This document shows, one piece after another, positions 23,043-30,753 of a DNA stretch of 33,741 bases; position 1 is the first letter of the stretch; the number at the start of each line of letters is the position of its first letter. Origin of the DNA: JANNVK01 sp031414415 (GTDB lineage: Bacteria; Acidobacteriota; Blastocatellia; Pyrinomonadales; Pyrinomonadaceae); contig JANNVK010000137.1 in the NCBI GenBank assembly GCA_031414415.1, positions 1 through 33,741 of the forward strand, given 5' to 3'. Under the pieces are notes generated by a model that worked only from the letters and a program-made list of their open reading frames with translations, had not been told where the DNA came from and did not search any database. The translations under genes and the position numbers were made by a program.

Positions 23043-24005
23043 TCATTTTGGTAAATTGTTTTGAAATTTGAGAATAGACTGCCGCTCTTGATTCAAAGTT
23101 AGTTGAAGCACATCGGGGCGTGAGTAATGTCCGGCGACATCAAAATTTTGTCGTTCTTCGCGGACTCGTTTGTGGTCAATTTCAACGACGACGAGTTTTT
23201 CTTCGTTACAAAACGGCTCGATAATCCATTCGCCGTCTGGTCCTGCCAAACAAGTTCCGCCGTTACTCAAAACATCCGGTGCGTTTGTCAAAATTTTATC
23301 GAGGTGAATTGTCTCTGCGGGAAAATCTTTTTTTTGCATCAACGAACAAACCGAAGTCACAAACGAACGCGATTCTTTGGCGATAAACCTTGTAATATCA
23401 ACATTATGCAAGCCGCCCGGAAAAACGCAGACGTGAAAATCCTCGCCTTGTCCGTAAAGTGCAGCTCTCGCCAGCGGATTCCAATTTTCCCAACAATTCA
23501 AACCGCCAACGGTAAACGCTTTAACCCGATGAACTTGCAAGCCGTTGCCATCGCCAATTCCCCAAACCAGCCTTTCTTCATAAGTCGGAACAATTTTTCG
23601 ATGAACCGATTTTATTTCGCCAGTTGCGTCAATAAAAACCAGTGACGCATAAAGAGTTTCGCCTCGATTCGCTGGTTTTTCGACAATTCCGATGTAAATC
23701 GCAATCTTTTTATCATTAGCTAATTCGCAAATCGTGCTTAAATCACCTCGTTCAATGTTCACGGCTTGATTAGAATATTCGGCGAAAAACTCTTTTTGAA
23801 GCGTGGAATTAAATCTTGCTCCGTCAGTCAGTTCAAGCCAATATGGATAACCGCCGATTGACGCTTCTCCGCCTAAAACTACTATCCCTGCATTCTGATT
23901 CGCCGCATTTTCAGCGTATCCAACCGCTTTTTCAAGCGACTTTTCTCGATTCATCCAAACCGGTGTGAACTGTGCTAACCCGATTTTTAGTATTTCATTT
24001 TCCAT
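23043..24005 (-). CDS. Nitrilase-family carbon-nitrogen hydrolase
   Basis: A 320-aa protein with the full Glu-Lys-Cys triad of the nitrilase superfamily: Glu47 in VLGGEASIGGYPYW, Lys137 in HRKIVPTYEERLVWGIGDG and Cys171 in GGLNCWENWNPLARAALYGQ. The GGYPYW motif, the RKIxPTxEERxxWGxGDG block and the CWENxxPL context point to the aliphatic/aryl nitrilase branch rather than amidases such as Nit2 or beta-ureidopropionase. The likely reaction is conversion of a nitrile to a carboxylic acid and ammonia; the substrate is unknown. It is cytoplasmic. The ATG has only a weak ribosome-binding site and overlaps the end of a 21-codon MAEK-type ORF. Confidence 0.9.
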   Translation of the reverse strand: MENEILKIGLAQFTPVWMNREKSLEKAVGYAENAANQNAGIVVLGGEASIGGYPYWLELTDGARFNSTLQKEFFAEYSNQAVNIERGDLSTICELANDKKIAIYIGIVEKPANRGETLYASLVFIDATGEIKSVHRKIVPTYEERLVWGIGDGNGLQVHRVKAFTVGGLNCWENWNPLARAALYGQGEDFHVCVFPGGLHNVDITRFIAKESRSFVTSVCSLMQKKDFPAETIHLDKILTNAPDVLSNGGTCLAGPDGEWIIEPFCNEEKLVVVEIDHKRVREERQNFDVAGHYSRPDVLQLTLNQERQSILKFQNNLPK

Positions 24006-24060
24006 TGTTTCTCGTCGCTAGACTTCTCATTATGACAAATTTCACTGCCTTTTCCGCCAT
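23995..24060 (-). CDS. Tiny MAEK-type ORF, copy C (21 aa)
   Basis: The frame reads MAEKAVKFVIMRSLATRNNG and one more residue before TGA. Its first nine residues resemble the MAEK.KEFV start of the two other tiny ORFs at 27222-27335 and 31324-31410; the first 12 bases are identical to copy B. Similarity fades after that. It overlaps the nitrilase start in another frame and shares a TAATG junction with the decayed gene before it. It may be a remnant rather than a coding gene. Confidence 0.3.
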   Translation of the reverse strand: MAEKAVKFVIMRSLATRNNGK

Positions 24061-24262
24061 TACGACGGCAAATTTCCCCTCTCATCATTGATAAACCAAC
24101 CAATCAACAAACCGACTCCCACACCTGAAAAAATCCAAGCCGCTCCGTAATGACTAACTTCGTAGGTTTCGGCAAAACCTGTCGAGACATTTTGTCGGAA
24201 ATATAATCCGTTGCCTCAGCCGAGAGCTGAACGAAAGTAGTTATGTATTCAATCACGTTCAT
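24060..24262 (-). pseudogene. Possible frameshifted small membrane-protein gene
   Basis: In a 329-bp stretch without a normal gene, the minus strand has an ATG at 24262 that reads MNVIEYITTFVQLSAEATDY and on through ISDKMSRQ. A second frame, offset by 2 nt, then reads TGFAETYEVSHYGAAWIFSG and continues VGVGLLIGWFINDERGNLPS before its stop at 24060. The second frame has a clear membrane segment with a charged tail. Joining the frames near 24185 gives a plausible single protein of about 67 aa. A sequencing error or a real frameshift could explain it; it may also be two chance frames. Confidence 0.4.
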
Positions 24263-24268
24263 ACAATC

Positions 24269-24310
24269 AAAAAAGACTGTTCCAAGTTTATCAGAACAGT
24301 CTCATTTTTT
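24269..24310 (-). terminator. Bidirectional rho-independent terminator after the alpha/beta hydrolase gene
   Basis: A perfect 9-bp stem, AGACTGTTC / GAACAGTCT (24274-24282 with 24294-24302), has an 11-nt loop. An A run on its left and a T run on its right (24305-24310) give a T-tract in both directions. It lies 25 bp past the minus-strand stop at 24335. Confidence 0.88.
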
Positions 24311-24334
24311 CGTTATTGTCGTAAATTAATGATT

Positions 24335-25657
24335 TTACTTCGCTGTTTTAATTATCCAATTCGCAATATCTATGACGACATTTTCATTAACATTAGCGGC
24401 TTTTTCGTAATCTTTTGGACTCGGTTTTGGGCTTCCTTCCATAAATGAATGTGTAAGAGTCGGATATGTCTTGAAAGTGGCGTTTTTCTTTTTGCCGAGA
24501 GCGTCTTTCCAATTTTGAAAGTCTTTCATTGTAACTTGATAATCGCGTTCGCCTTGTAAGATTAACATTGGCTGTTTCAATGATTTAGCCAGAATCGGTG
24601 GATTGTAATTTTTCAAATCTAACCAATACGATGCGGGAACTCCAAGATAAATTTTGTCGGAATTAATATCAGTAGGTTTTAAAGCATTGACGGTTGCCAC
24701 ATCATTTTCAACTTTCTTGATAACTGCTTGTTTTTCGGCAGTTAAGTCGCCTTCAAGCGAGAAAATATATTTGTATTGCTCCAAAATAACATCAGGCAGA
24801 AAGCGTGTTGAGCCGGCGAAAATAACAAAACCTTTGATGTTTTTGTCTTTTGATCCAATTCTCGGAATCATCATTCCGCCCAAGCTGTGACCGAGAACGT
24901 AGATGTTTTTATTATCAACATTTGGAGTTTGTCGCAATAGTTCAACCGCCAAAACTGCATCGTCAACGGTTTCTTCATTTACCGTGAATTTTTTTACTTT
25001 CCCAAATTTTGCACCGTGAACACGAGTTCGTTTGTCGTAACGCAAAACCGCGATGCCTTTTGAAGCTAATCCCCAAGCTAAATCTTTGAAAACTTTATTC
25101 GGTCCAAGCGTTTCATCGCGGTCATTCGGACCAGAGCCGTGAACCAAAATGACGGCGGGAAACTTTGTTTTTCCTTTCGGAATTGTCAGCGTTGCGGGCA
25201 ATGCCCAATCACCTGTGCTGACCGTAACTTCTTTTTCTTCAAACAAATCCGTGTTTGCATAAGCTGGTTTTTGATAATCTGCAACGATTTCGTCTTTAGC
25301 CTTAGTTGGGACAAAAAATAAGCCATTAATTTTACTTTCCTTATCAAATGAAATTTGAACGTCCAATTTCAAATTTTCAAATTCGCAAGTAATCACGACC
25401 GGATTTTTCTCGCTGAGAGTTTCATTTTGTTGCTTAAATTTCCCAACTTGAGAATTTATTTTTTCCCAAGTTTTTTGAAAACTTTCCAAGGTCAGTTGAG
25501 ACTTAAATTCTTCGCTAAAATAGATATGAGCCATCAAAAAATCTTGTTTGGCAAGAAGTTCGATAAAGGTTTTGGATTTGGTGACATTATTGGTTTGAGC
25601 CAATGAAACGCTGCATAAGAAAGTTGTTGCGATTAGAAACAAGATAAGTTTAAACAT
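24335..25657 (-). CDS. Secreted alpha/beta hydrolase with N-terminal DUF3887-like domain
   Basis: A 440-aa protein with a signal peptide (cleavage after VSLAQ). Residues about 25-115 look like a DUF3887-type domain (FIELLAKQDFLMAHIYFSEE, then a paired strand region). Residues about 140-440 are an alpha/beta hydrolase: the oxyanion region AVILVHGSGPNDRDET, nucleophile elbow GHSLGG with Ser258, acid Asp372 in GERDYQV and His403 in LTHSF. The layout matches a group of secreted esterase- or peptidase-like hydrolases; the substrate is unknown. The gene starts 5 bp after the DUF1648 gene's stop with no clear ribosome-binding site, so coupled translation is likely in a GntR-DUF1648-hydrolase operon ended by the terminator at 24269-24310. 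Confidence 0.88.
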   Translation of the reverse strand: MFKLILFLIATTFLCSVSLAQTNNVTKSKTFIELLAKQDFLMAHIYFSEEFKSQLTLESFQKTWEKINSQVGKFKQQNETLSEKNPVVITCEFENLKLDVQISFDKESKINGLFFVPTKAKDEIVADYQKPAYANTDLFEEKEVTVSTGDWALPATLTIPKGKTKFPAVILVHGSGPNDRDETLGPNKVFKDLAWGLASKGIAVLRYDKRTRVHGAKFGKVKKFTVNEETVDDAVLAVELLRQTPNVDNKNIYVLGHSLGGMMIPRIGSKDKNIKGFVIFAGSTRFLPDVILEQYKYIFSLEGDLTAEKQAVIKKVENDVATVNALKPTDINSDKIYLGVPASYWLDLKNYNPPILAKSLKQPMLILQGERDYQVTMKDFQNWKDALGKKKNATFKTYPTLTHSFMEGSPKPSPKDYEKAANVNENVVIDIANWIIKTAK

Positions 25658-25662
25658 AAATT

Positions 25663-26745
25663 TTATTTAGAACTACCGACAAAAATTATTAAAACAATGA
25701 ACTCGGGAATGATAAATAATGCCAAGTAAAACCAAGATTTTTGGTTGGCAAAATTGAATGTGTAACCTGTTCCGCTCGGTTTTTCGACCATAAACGACAA
25801 GTCATTTTTGTTGTAATAAAAAACTTCTTTATTCCAAGATTCGGCTTCAGCCTGATTTTGAAACGTAAATTGTCCGGCAATCGCTTTTATTTCTTGATTT
25901 ATCGCTCTAAGTTGAAAAACGAAATAACCGATTCCGAGCAATAAAAGCAAAACAGTTACCCACATCCAAATATTGATAAAAATCGAAACTGATTCGTTCG
26001 CCAGCGTTGCTAAAATTGAAGAAGCGATGTTCGCAAACATAATTGCAACCGTTAAACGCAGCCAATCTAATAAGTTACAATTAGCCAAAAGCGACATTTC
26101 TTTCAGCGAAAAAATCTTTCCGGCATTTTCGAGCGGAACTCGCATTCGAGCTTTGATGGTTTCGGCTTTCAAGCAAAATACCGGAATCTGCACAAATAAC
26201 CCAACCAAAAGCGGAGCAAAAACAGTAATCAAACTCTTGGCTTCCCAACGATCAGCTTGACCATTAATTCCCCAATGCACAGGCACTTGATCGGGAAGTT
26301 GCGGAAAAAAATAATACAAAACTGCAAACGGAGCAATAGTAAAAACAACGACGGCGATTTCAAGCCAATAGCGTGTGAAATCTTTTAACTTTCGCTGTTT
26401 TAACGAAACAGCAAATTTAGTGATAATATTTGATTTCCGCAACATCCAAGCCTTTCTGAGCGAAACAAAAAACCATAAACTTAATGTAAATGTTAAAAAA
26501 ATGTATAGATAAGGCAGACTCTTTAACGAATAACTAATCGTCAAAAGCATCCCAACAAAAAACACAAACGCAAAAGCAATCAAGCCTCCGCGATAATTTT
26601 TGAGAATTCTTTTGCCGTCTGTTTCAAATGATTCATCTTTGATAATTGTGCCGAACAAAGTTCCATTGCCGTTGTAAATCGGCAAATAGTAAAACAAAAA
26701 TATCTCCAAGTAAAAAACAATAAATAAAAACAAATTGTCCATCAT
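25663..26745 (-). CDS. DUF1648/DUF5808 membrane protein
   Basis: A 360-aa polytopic membrane protein with about eight hydrophobic segments. Residues about 150-167 carry the diagnostic DUF1648 motif LPDQVPVHWGINGQADRW, and the C-terminal cytosolic part has KEVFYYNKNDLSFMVEKPSG with GYTFNFANQKSW, a DUF5808-like pattern. Such proteins are often encoded next to GntR/YtrA-type regulators in loci responding to cell-envelope stress, and that is the case here: the regulator gene ends at the base before this ATG, with no spacer. The function of the protein itself is not known. Confidence 0.85.
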   Translation of the reverse strand: MMDNLFLFIVFYLEIFLFYYLPIYNGNGTLFGTIIKDESFETDGKRILKNYRGGLIAFAFVFFVGMLLTISYSLKSLPYLYIFLTFTLSLWFFVSLRKAWMLRKSNIITKFAVSLKQRKLKDFTRYWLEIAVVVFTIAPFAVLYYFFPQLPDQVPVHWGINGQADRWEAKSLITVFAPLLVGLFVQIPVFCLKAETIKARMRVPLENAGKIFSLKEMSLLANCNLLDWLRLTVAIMFANIASSILATLANESVSIFINIWMWVTVLLLLLGIGYFVFQLRAINQEIKAIAGQFTFQNQAEAESWNKEVFYYNKNDLSFMVEKPSGTGYTFNFANQKSWFYLALFIIPEFIVLIIFVGSSK

Positions 26746-27126
26746 TTATTTCACCGCCTTCAAAATGCCACGCATTTCATCAATCACCAAATTCATCACT
26801 TCCGCCCAGTTTAAGCCTGAAAGAAAGAGCAGGGCGAGTGCCGAACGCAACGGTTTGCGTAATTCTTCGTCACTTTTTTTACCTGAAATATCCGAAGTAA
26901 TTATTGCTCCAGCACCGTGTTTGATAGTTAATAATCCATCATTTTGTAATTCCCGATACGCAGCCGCTACTGTATTGAGGTTCACACCCAAATCATTTGC
27001 TAACTGCCTGACAGAAGGTAAAGTTGTATTTTCCTTCAGTTCTCCACGCACAATCAAGAGCCTGATTTCATCGGCAATTTGCTGATAAATTGGTTTTTTA
27101 CTATTTTCATCTATCGATATAAACAT
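26746..27126 (-). CDS. GntR family transcriptional regulator, YtrA type
   Basis: A 126-aa protein with a GntR winged helix in residues 8-75: KPIYQQIADEIRLLIVRGEL, LPSVRQLANDLGVNLNTVAA, AYRELQNDGLLTIKHGAGAI. The C-terminal part is a short helical dimerisation segment (LNWAEVMNLVIDEMRGILKA) instead of a large effector domain, which defines the YtrA subfamily. It heads the operon with the DUF1648 membrane protein and the secreted hydrolase, and probably autoregulates it. The region upstream has the dyad-like TATTGTATGTAAATATTATA before the start, which may hold the promoter and operator. Confidence 0.9.
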   Translation of the reverse strand: MFISIDENSKKPIYQQIADEIRLLIVRGELKENTTLPSVRQLANDLGVNLNTVAAAYRELQNDGLLTIKHGAGAIITSDISGKKSDEELRKPLRSALALLFLSGLNWAEVMNLVIDEMRGILKAVK

Positions 27127-27180
27127 TTTGCACCGCCATATTGTATGTAAATATTATACACTTGGTGGAAAAAGAAGTCA

Positions 27181-27209
27181 ATAAAAAAAGCATGGAGTTA
27201 AGCCATGCT
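27181..27209 (-). terminator. Rho-independent terminator of the AraC-VOC transcript
   Basis: On the minus strand AGCATGG-CTTAACT-CCATGCT (7-bp stem, 7-nt loop; 27189-27209) is followed by seven T residues. It closes the AraC, VOC and MAEK-type ORF run. Confidence 0.85.
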
Positions 27210-27221
27210 GTCAAAGAGTGA

Positions 27222-27335
27222 TTATTTTGTTTTTAGAAATATTGATGAGTAATGATGTTCTTTCGCACATTCGGGCAAATTCCCAAGATAAATCTCAATT
27301 ACCGTGGCGACAAATTCTTTCATCTTTTCAGCCAT
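27222..27335 (-). CDS. Tiny MAEK-type ORF, copy A (37 aa)
   Basis: This 37-aa frame begins MAEKMKEFVATVIEIYLGNL. It is homologous, without gaps, to the 28-aa frame at 31324-31410: about 71 of 87 bases and 21 of 28 residues agree by my count, and similarity starts exactly at the ATG. Several differences are silent third-position changes, which favours coding. It lies 35 bp after the VOC gene and 13 bp before a terminator, like a last cistron. The ribosome-binding site is weak. The sequence faintly resembles the N-terminus of SnoaL/NTF2-like proteins, so a truncated gene is possible. Confidence 0.45.
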   Translation of the reverse strand: MAEKMKEFVATVIEIYLGNLPECAKEHHYSSIFLKTK

Positions 27336-27370
27336 TCCAAATGAGTTATTTATTGCCTCACGATTTTGTC

Positions 27371-27754
27371 TTAATCCTCGTCAGTCGGTTCCCAAAGTTG
27401 AACTTTGTTTCCTTCAACGTCAACTATATGAACAAACTTGCCGTAATCGTAAGTCTCAATTTTATCGACAATTGTAACGCCTTCTTTTTTTAGCTGCTCA
27501 ACGATTCCTTCTAAATCATCAACCCGATAATTGATCATAAAATCCTTGGCTGAAGGTTCAAAATATTTTGTATTTTCGGGAAAAGTATTCCAAGCGGTAG
27601 AGCCTTCTTTGGTTGGGTCAATCGCATCTCGCCATTCAAAATTTGCACCGTAAGCACCAACGTCCATTCCTAAATGCGTTTTATACCATTCACTGACTAC
27701 TTTTGGGTCTTTACACTTAAAAAAGACACCGCCGATTCCTGTTATTTTTGCCAT
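27371..27754 (-). CDS. VOC (glyoxalase/bleomycin-resistance fold) protein
   Basis: A 127-aa single-domain protein of the vicinal oxygen chelate superfamily: ITGIGGVFFKCKDPKVVSEW, YKTHLGMDVGAYGANFEWRD, YRVDDLEGIVEQLKKEGVTI and the final DVEGNKVQLWEP with the metal-ligand Glu position. It may be an isomerase, dioxygenase or resistance protein; the superfamily does not fix the substrate. It has a strong ribosome-binding site (AGGAG, 6 nt before ATG) and starts 9 bp after the AraC-type regulator gene, so the two are one operon and the regulator may control it. Confidence 0.87.
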   Translation of the reverse strand: MAKITGIGGVFFKCKDPKVVSEWYKTHLGMDVGAYGANFEWRDAIDPTKEGSTAWNTFPENTKYFEPSAKDFMINYRVDDLEGIVEQLKKEGVTIVDKIETYDYGKFVHIVDVEGNKVQLWEPTDED

Positions 27755-27763
27755 AATTTTCTC

Positions 27764-28666
27764 CTAAATCCCAATCATTTTCTTCAACGGAAAAGCTAAC
27801 TCCAACTCGAAGTTACTCCAATCTAATGCCTTCTCTTTATCCAAAAAAATCTCAAATCCGGGTGCATTGTCCGGCTCATAATCGCTGTTGATAAGCCAAG
27901 TTTGAAGCAGATAATCCCAAGCGGTTGCGACCCATTTGATGTCGCCGCTAACTTGCGTTACGCCGTATGTTCTTGACGGAATTTTCATCTTTGAGATGAA
28001 ATCCGCACAATTGAATTTCGCGTCCGTCGCAAAGCATACCTCATAACGGTAAAGATGTTTTGGAGTAACTTCGGGATCATCAATCGCCATTCCAAACAGC
28101 GTTCCTTGGTCGTAAATATTTTCTGACTTCAACCAATCGATCATCTTTGCAAATGCTTCGATAACTTTGCCTTCTTCAAACGCATTTGAGACTCGAATAT
28201 AAGCCACGTCGCACGCGGGAAATTCTTTTATTTCCACCGGAAAAGCGGCTTGTTTCTCCGCGTCAGTCATAGGAAGAATATATTCGTATTTCGCAAATAA
28301 TTCTTTGCAAATCTTGCTATTTTTGAGTTTGCCGGATTTTCTGTATTGGGTCGGAGACGTGTTGAATGTGTGATTAAACGATCTGGAAAATGTCGCTGAT
28401 GACGAAAATCCACATTCCAAAGCAATGTCGGTCGCACTTTGACGAGTTCGTTTCAAAAGACGTGCAGCCTTTTCGAGCCGCAAACGATTTGTAAAATCAT
28501 TCAGAGTTTCACCAGTCATCGCACGAAAAACACGGTGAAAATGAAACTCGGAAAAACACGCGACTTTTGCCAAATCTTCGAGTTTTAATTGCTGATCGAG
28601 ATGATCGCTCAAATAATCAATTACCCGATCAATTCTCCTCGTATATTCGTGGCTGGCGTTGCTCAA
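27764..28666 (-). CDS. AraC-type regulator with GyrI-like effector domain
   Basis: A 300-aa protein. Residues about 8-108 hold the two AraC helix-turn-helix motifs (QQLKLEDLAKVACFSEFHFH, RVFRAMTGETLNDF, TDIALECGFSSSATFSRSFN). Residues about 140-298 form a GyrI-like small-molecule-binding domain (VEIKEFPACDVAYIRVSNAF, GMAIDDPEVTPKHLYRYEVC, FEIFLDKEKALDWSNFELEL). Members of this group bind xenobiotics or other ligands and activate neighbouring genes; the ligand is unknown. It heads the VOC operon. Its upstream side faces the MITE-like element at 28727-28914. Confidence 0.92.
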   Translation of the reverse strand: MSNASHEYTRRIDRVIDYLSDHLDQQLKLEDLAKVACFSEFHFHRVFRAMTGETLNDFTNRLRLEKAARLLKRTRQSATDIALECGFSSSATFSRSFNHTFNTSPTQYRKSGKLKNSKICKELFAKYEYILPMTDAEKQAAFPVEIKEFPACDVAYIRVSNAFEEGKVIEAFAKMIDWLKSENIYDQGTLFGMAIDDPEVTPKHLYRYEVCFATDAKFNCADFISKMKIPSRTYGVTQVSGDIKWVATAWDYLLQTWLINSDYEPDNAPGFEIFLDKEKALDWSNFELELAFPLKKMIGI

Positions 28667-28726
28667 TACTTATCCCTCAGGTTATGAACTTGAAGGTTCT
28701 GCTTTGTAAGTTGGCTTTGCTGCATA

Positions 28727-28914
28727 AATTGCCGTCTGATTCAGCTGACGGAACTGTAAGTGACATAATAACAGACTTTAGCTAAACTGAAAATTTACCT
28801 TACTTAATGCTTTAGCCTAATTTGTGCTGAAGCAATAAGGAATTTCTTTTTATTATTTGGCTAAAGCCGAATCTATTTCCTTCAAATATCCGTCCGCTAA
28901 AGCAGACGGCAATT
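28727..28914. mobile_element. MITE-like 188-bp element with 26-bp terminal inverted repeats
   Basis: The left end (28727-28752) reads AATTGCCGTCTGATTCAGCT and on to GACGGA. The right end (28889-28914) is its inverse, with only three mismatches over 26 bp. Each end is itself palindromic (CCGTC...GACGG, with TAAA in the right loop). Inside are a perfect 9-bp inverted pair GCTTTAGCC / GGCTAAAGC and a nested CCTTA/TAAGG pair. No ORF is present. This is the form of a non-autonomous miniature element or a palindromic bacterial repeat mobilised in trans; no target-site duplication is evident beyond the AT-rich flanks. Confidence 0.65.
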
Positions 28915-28940
28915 CATAATTAATTTTATCGCTTGCGACA

Positions 28941-29375
28941 TCATTTTTGTCCGATATTTGCATCAAAATCTACCATCCATTCAATACCATATTTGTCTCT
29001 AAACATTCCAAAATATGAACCCCAAGGACTGTCCATTATTGGCATTTCAACTTGTCCGCCGGCTGAAAGTCCGTTGAATAATTTATCGGCTTCTTCTTTG
29101 CTTTCCGCATTAATTACGATTTTAGACCTGTTTTCGTTTTCATTTGTTGGTCCCATACTTTCGGGAACGTCATTAGCCATTAAAACGCTTTTGCCGATTG
29201 GTAATGCAATGTGCATTATTTTATTTGCCTCTTTTTCTGGTATCGGAAATTCAGGACTTGCCAAGTCTTTGAAACGCATAATTTTTGCAAATTCGCCGCC
29301 AAAAACTGATTTGTAAAATGTAAATGCTTCTTCCGCATTTCCGTTAAAGTTAATATGTGGATTGATTTCTGCCAT
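28941..29375 (-). CDS. PhnB-like VOC family protein
   Basis: A 144-aa protein of the PhnB-like branch of the VOC superfamily: MAEINPHINFNGNAEEAFTF, YKSVFGGEFAKIMRF, IMHIALPIGKSVLMANDVP, GQVEMPIMDSPWGSYFGMF and RDKYGIEWMVDFD are the family landmarks. Some databases call this branch '3-demethylubiquinone-9 3-methyltransferase-like', which is not a proven activity. It is small, soluble and cytosolic. AGAGGA lies 7 nt before the ATG. The MITE-like element begins 26 bp after its stop, and palindromic ends there may act as its terminator. Confidence 0.9.
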   Translation of the reverse strand: MAEINPHINFNGNAEEAFTFYKSVFGGEFAKIMRFKDLASPEFPIPEKEANKIMHIALPIGKSVLMANDVPESMGPTNENENRSKIVINAESKEEADKLFNGLSAGGQVEMPIMDSPWGSYFGMFRDKYGIEWMVDFDANIGQK

Positions 29376-29480
29376 AATTTTTCCTCTTTAGTTTGTTAAT
29401 TTTATGCTTACTCTATTCGATTTTCAGTTTTCCCGTTGATACCTGATTGTGAATTTTCTTTTTGTTGTCGTTTCGATAAA

Positions 29481-29595
29481 TCAGACAATCTTATCCGAAA
29501 GATTGCCTAAGCAATCTAAAAACCTCAGCTAGAACGGAACTCGGACACTCTTGTCCGAAAGATTGCGTGAGCAATCTAATAAACCTCAGCCAAAA
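29481..29595. repeat. Two tandem copies (60-bp period) of a double-hairpin repeat
   Basis: Copies begin at 29481 and 29541. In copy 2 TCGGACA-CTCT-TGTCCGA and AGATTGC-GTGA-GCAATCT form two perfect 7-bp stems with 4-nt loops, the second a GNRA loop. Copy 1 keeps AGATTGC-CTAA-GCAATCT but its first stem is weakened. Both copies end in AACCTCAGC. They lie in the 294-bp gap between two minus-strand genes; there is no ORF. They look like a repetitive extragenic palindrome family. Confidence 0.75.
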
Positions 29596-29669
29596 TTCAA
29601 GTTGAATGTTCCTCAACATTTTACGAACGCCGTGCGTCCGAGCAGATAAAATTTTTTAGCCTTTTTGAT

Positions 29670-30239
29670 TCAAAGACTTCGCAACCAACGATGTTCCGAA
29701 TTACAACCTTTAATCGCATTCTTAAGCCACTTTTTCTGTCCATTATCAAGATATTCAACGACAGCCTGAAAATCTTGCTCGTCTTTCGCCTGCGGATTCG
29801 TGGATTTATAAAGCAAAACGATTTCGGGGCAAAGAAACTTTACGCCAATGCTTGATTCAAGTTGAACTTTACTCAATGACCGCCGGACTGCTTGGTTTCT
29901 GCGGTAAATCCACTCGTTTTCATCTGATTCATTCAGCAAAATTTCAATTTGTGGCGGTTGTGCTGTTTCGTTGAAACCGTGAATTTCGTGAGTCGGCAAT
30001 GCCAGCCATTCGTCCCGATGCCAAACAATAGGTTCGCCTTTAACGAACTTCTGCAAAAGCCAGCCGTTAAAGTGAAAATGCAAACCTGCTTGGTCTTTGC
30101 GAAAGATTGCAATTTCAATATCTTGATGCGGACGAGTTTCTTTTTCGAGAAACAAATCAATCGCCCAACCGCCGGCAACAAACCAACTCGGCTTAAAATC
30201 GCTCATCAATTCTTTAATCTGCAATGGTAAGGCAAACAT
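29670..30239 (-). CDS. Nucleotidyltransferase-fold protein (lincosamide/aminoglycoside transferase-like)
   Basis: A 189-aa protein with the minimal nucleotidyltransferase signature FVAGGWAIDLFLEKETRPHQ followed by DIEIAIF: the GG...D..L.....RPH.D.EI pattern, with Asp28 and the Asp40/Glu42 pair in the catalytic positions. The RPHxDIEI wording resembles LinA-type antibiotic nucleotidyltransferases, but many such homologues have no known resistance role. The C-terminus (about 125-185) is a helical region with VKFLCPEIVLLYKSTNP and KDEQDFQAVVEYL. It could transfer a nucleotide to a small molecule; the acceptor is unknown. It follows the NUDIX gene by 18 bp and is the last gene of that run. Confidence 0.8.
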   Translation of the reverse strand: MFALPLQIKELMSDFKPSWFVAGGWAIDLFLEKETRPHQDIEIAIFRKDQAGLHFHFNGWLLQKFVKGEPIVWHRDEWLALPTHEIHGFNETAQPPQIEILLNESDENEWIYRRNQAVRRSLSKVQLESSIGVKFLCPEIVLLYKSTNPQAKDEQDFQAVVEYLDNGQKKWLKNAIKGCNSEHRWLRSL

Positions 30240-30257
30240 CCGTTTTTACCAATTTAT

Positions 30258-30707
30258 CTAATTAATATCGCCCCAATAAACTTCGTCATACTTGCTGTTT
30301 ATACGATCTAATAGATTTTTGGGATAAATTCTATATTCGTTGCTTTTGTCCAAATCAATCCATTCAATTCCTGATTGACCGTCATCTTTCTCATAAGCTG
30401 ATTCAAAATTTGGTTCTGCCAACAAATCACAATCAAACATAAATTCAACTTGATGCGAATTATCTGTCTCTCTGAATTCGTGATTTTTGCCAACATACTC
30501 GCGGATGTATCTCAAATTATTCACAGATATTTCTGCACCAAGTTCTTCTAAACATTCTCTTTTGACTGCATCTTCAAAAATTTCATTTTTATTTTGCCCT
30601 CCACCTGGAAGTAAAAAATAATCACCGACAGAATCTGATTTTTTGATACATAAAAGTTTGTTATCTCTAATTATTATTGCTTTTACAGAATTTCTTACCG
30701 GATACAT
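30258..30707 (-). CDS. NUDIX hydrolase
   Basis: A 149-aa protein with a complete Nudix box, G36-x5-E42-x7-R50-E51-x2-E54-E55-x-G57, within the segment GGGQNKNEIFEDAVKRECLE. The N-terminal strand NSVKAIIIRDNKLLCIKK and the later VEFMFDCDLL strand complete the fold. It hydrolyses a nucleoside-diphosphate-linked or related substrate, with Mg2+ bound by the box glutamates (family knowledge); the substrate is unknown. AAAGGA lies 6 nt before the ATG. It sits between a P-loop kinase-like gene (46 bp upstream) and a nucleotidyltransferase (18 bp downstream), a group of nucleotide-related enzymes. Confidence 0.92.
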   Translation of the reverse strand: MYPVRNSVKAIIIRDNKLLCIKKSDSVGDYFLLPGGGQNKNEIFEDAVKRECLEELGAEISVNNLRYIREYVGKNHEFRETDNSHQVEFMFDCDLLAEPNFESAYEKDDGQSGIEWIDLDKSNEYRIYPKNLLDRINSKYDEVYWGDIN

Positions 30708-30753
30708 AATTTCCTTTTAATTTTCAGTAGGTATTTATACTTCCAAAAAGAGA

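Noticed and set aside
28941..29375. Ubiquinone methyltransferase
   Set aside because: The name is a historical label for PhnB-like VOC proteins; there is no SAM-binding motif.
29670..30239. Antibiotic-resistance gene
   Set aside because: The nucleotidyltransferase signature is shared by many proteins without a resistance role; the sequence alone does not support a resistance claim.
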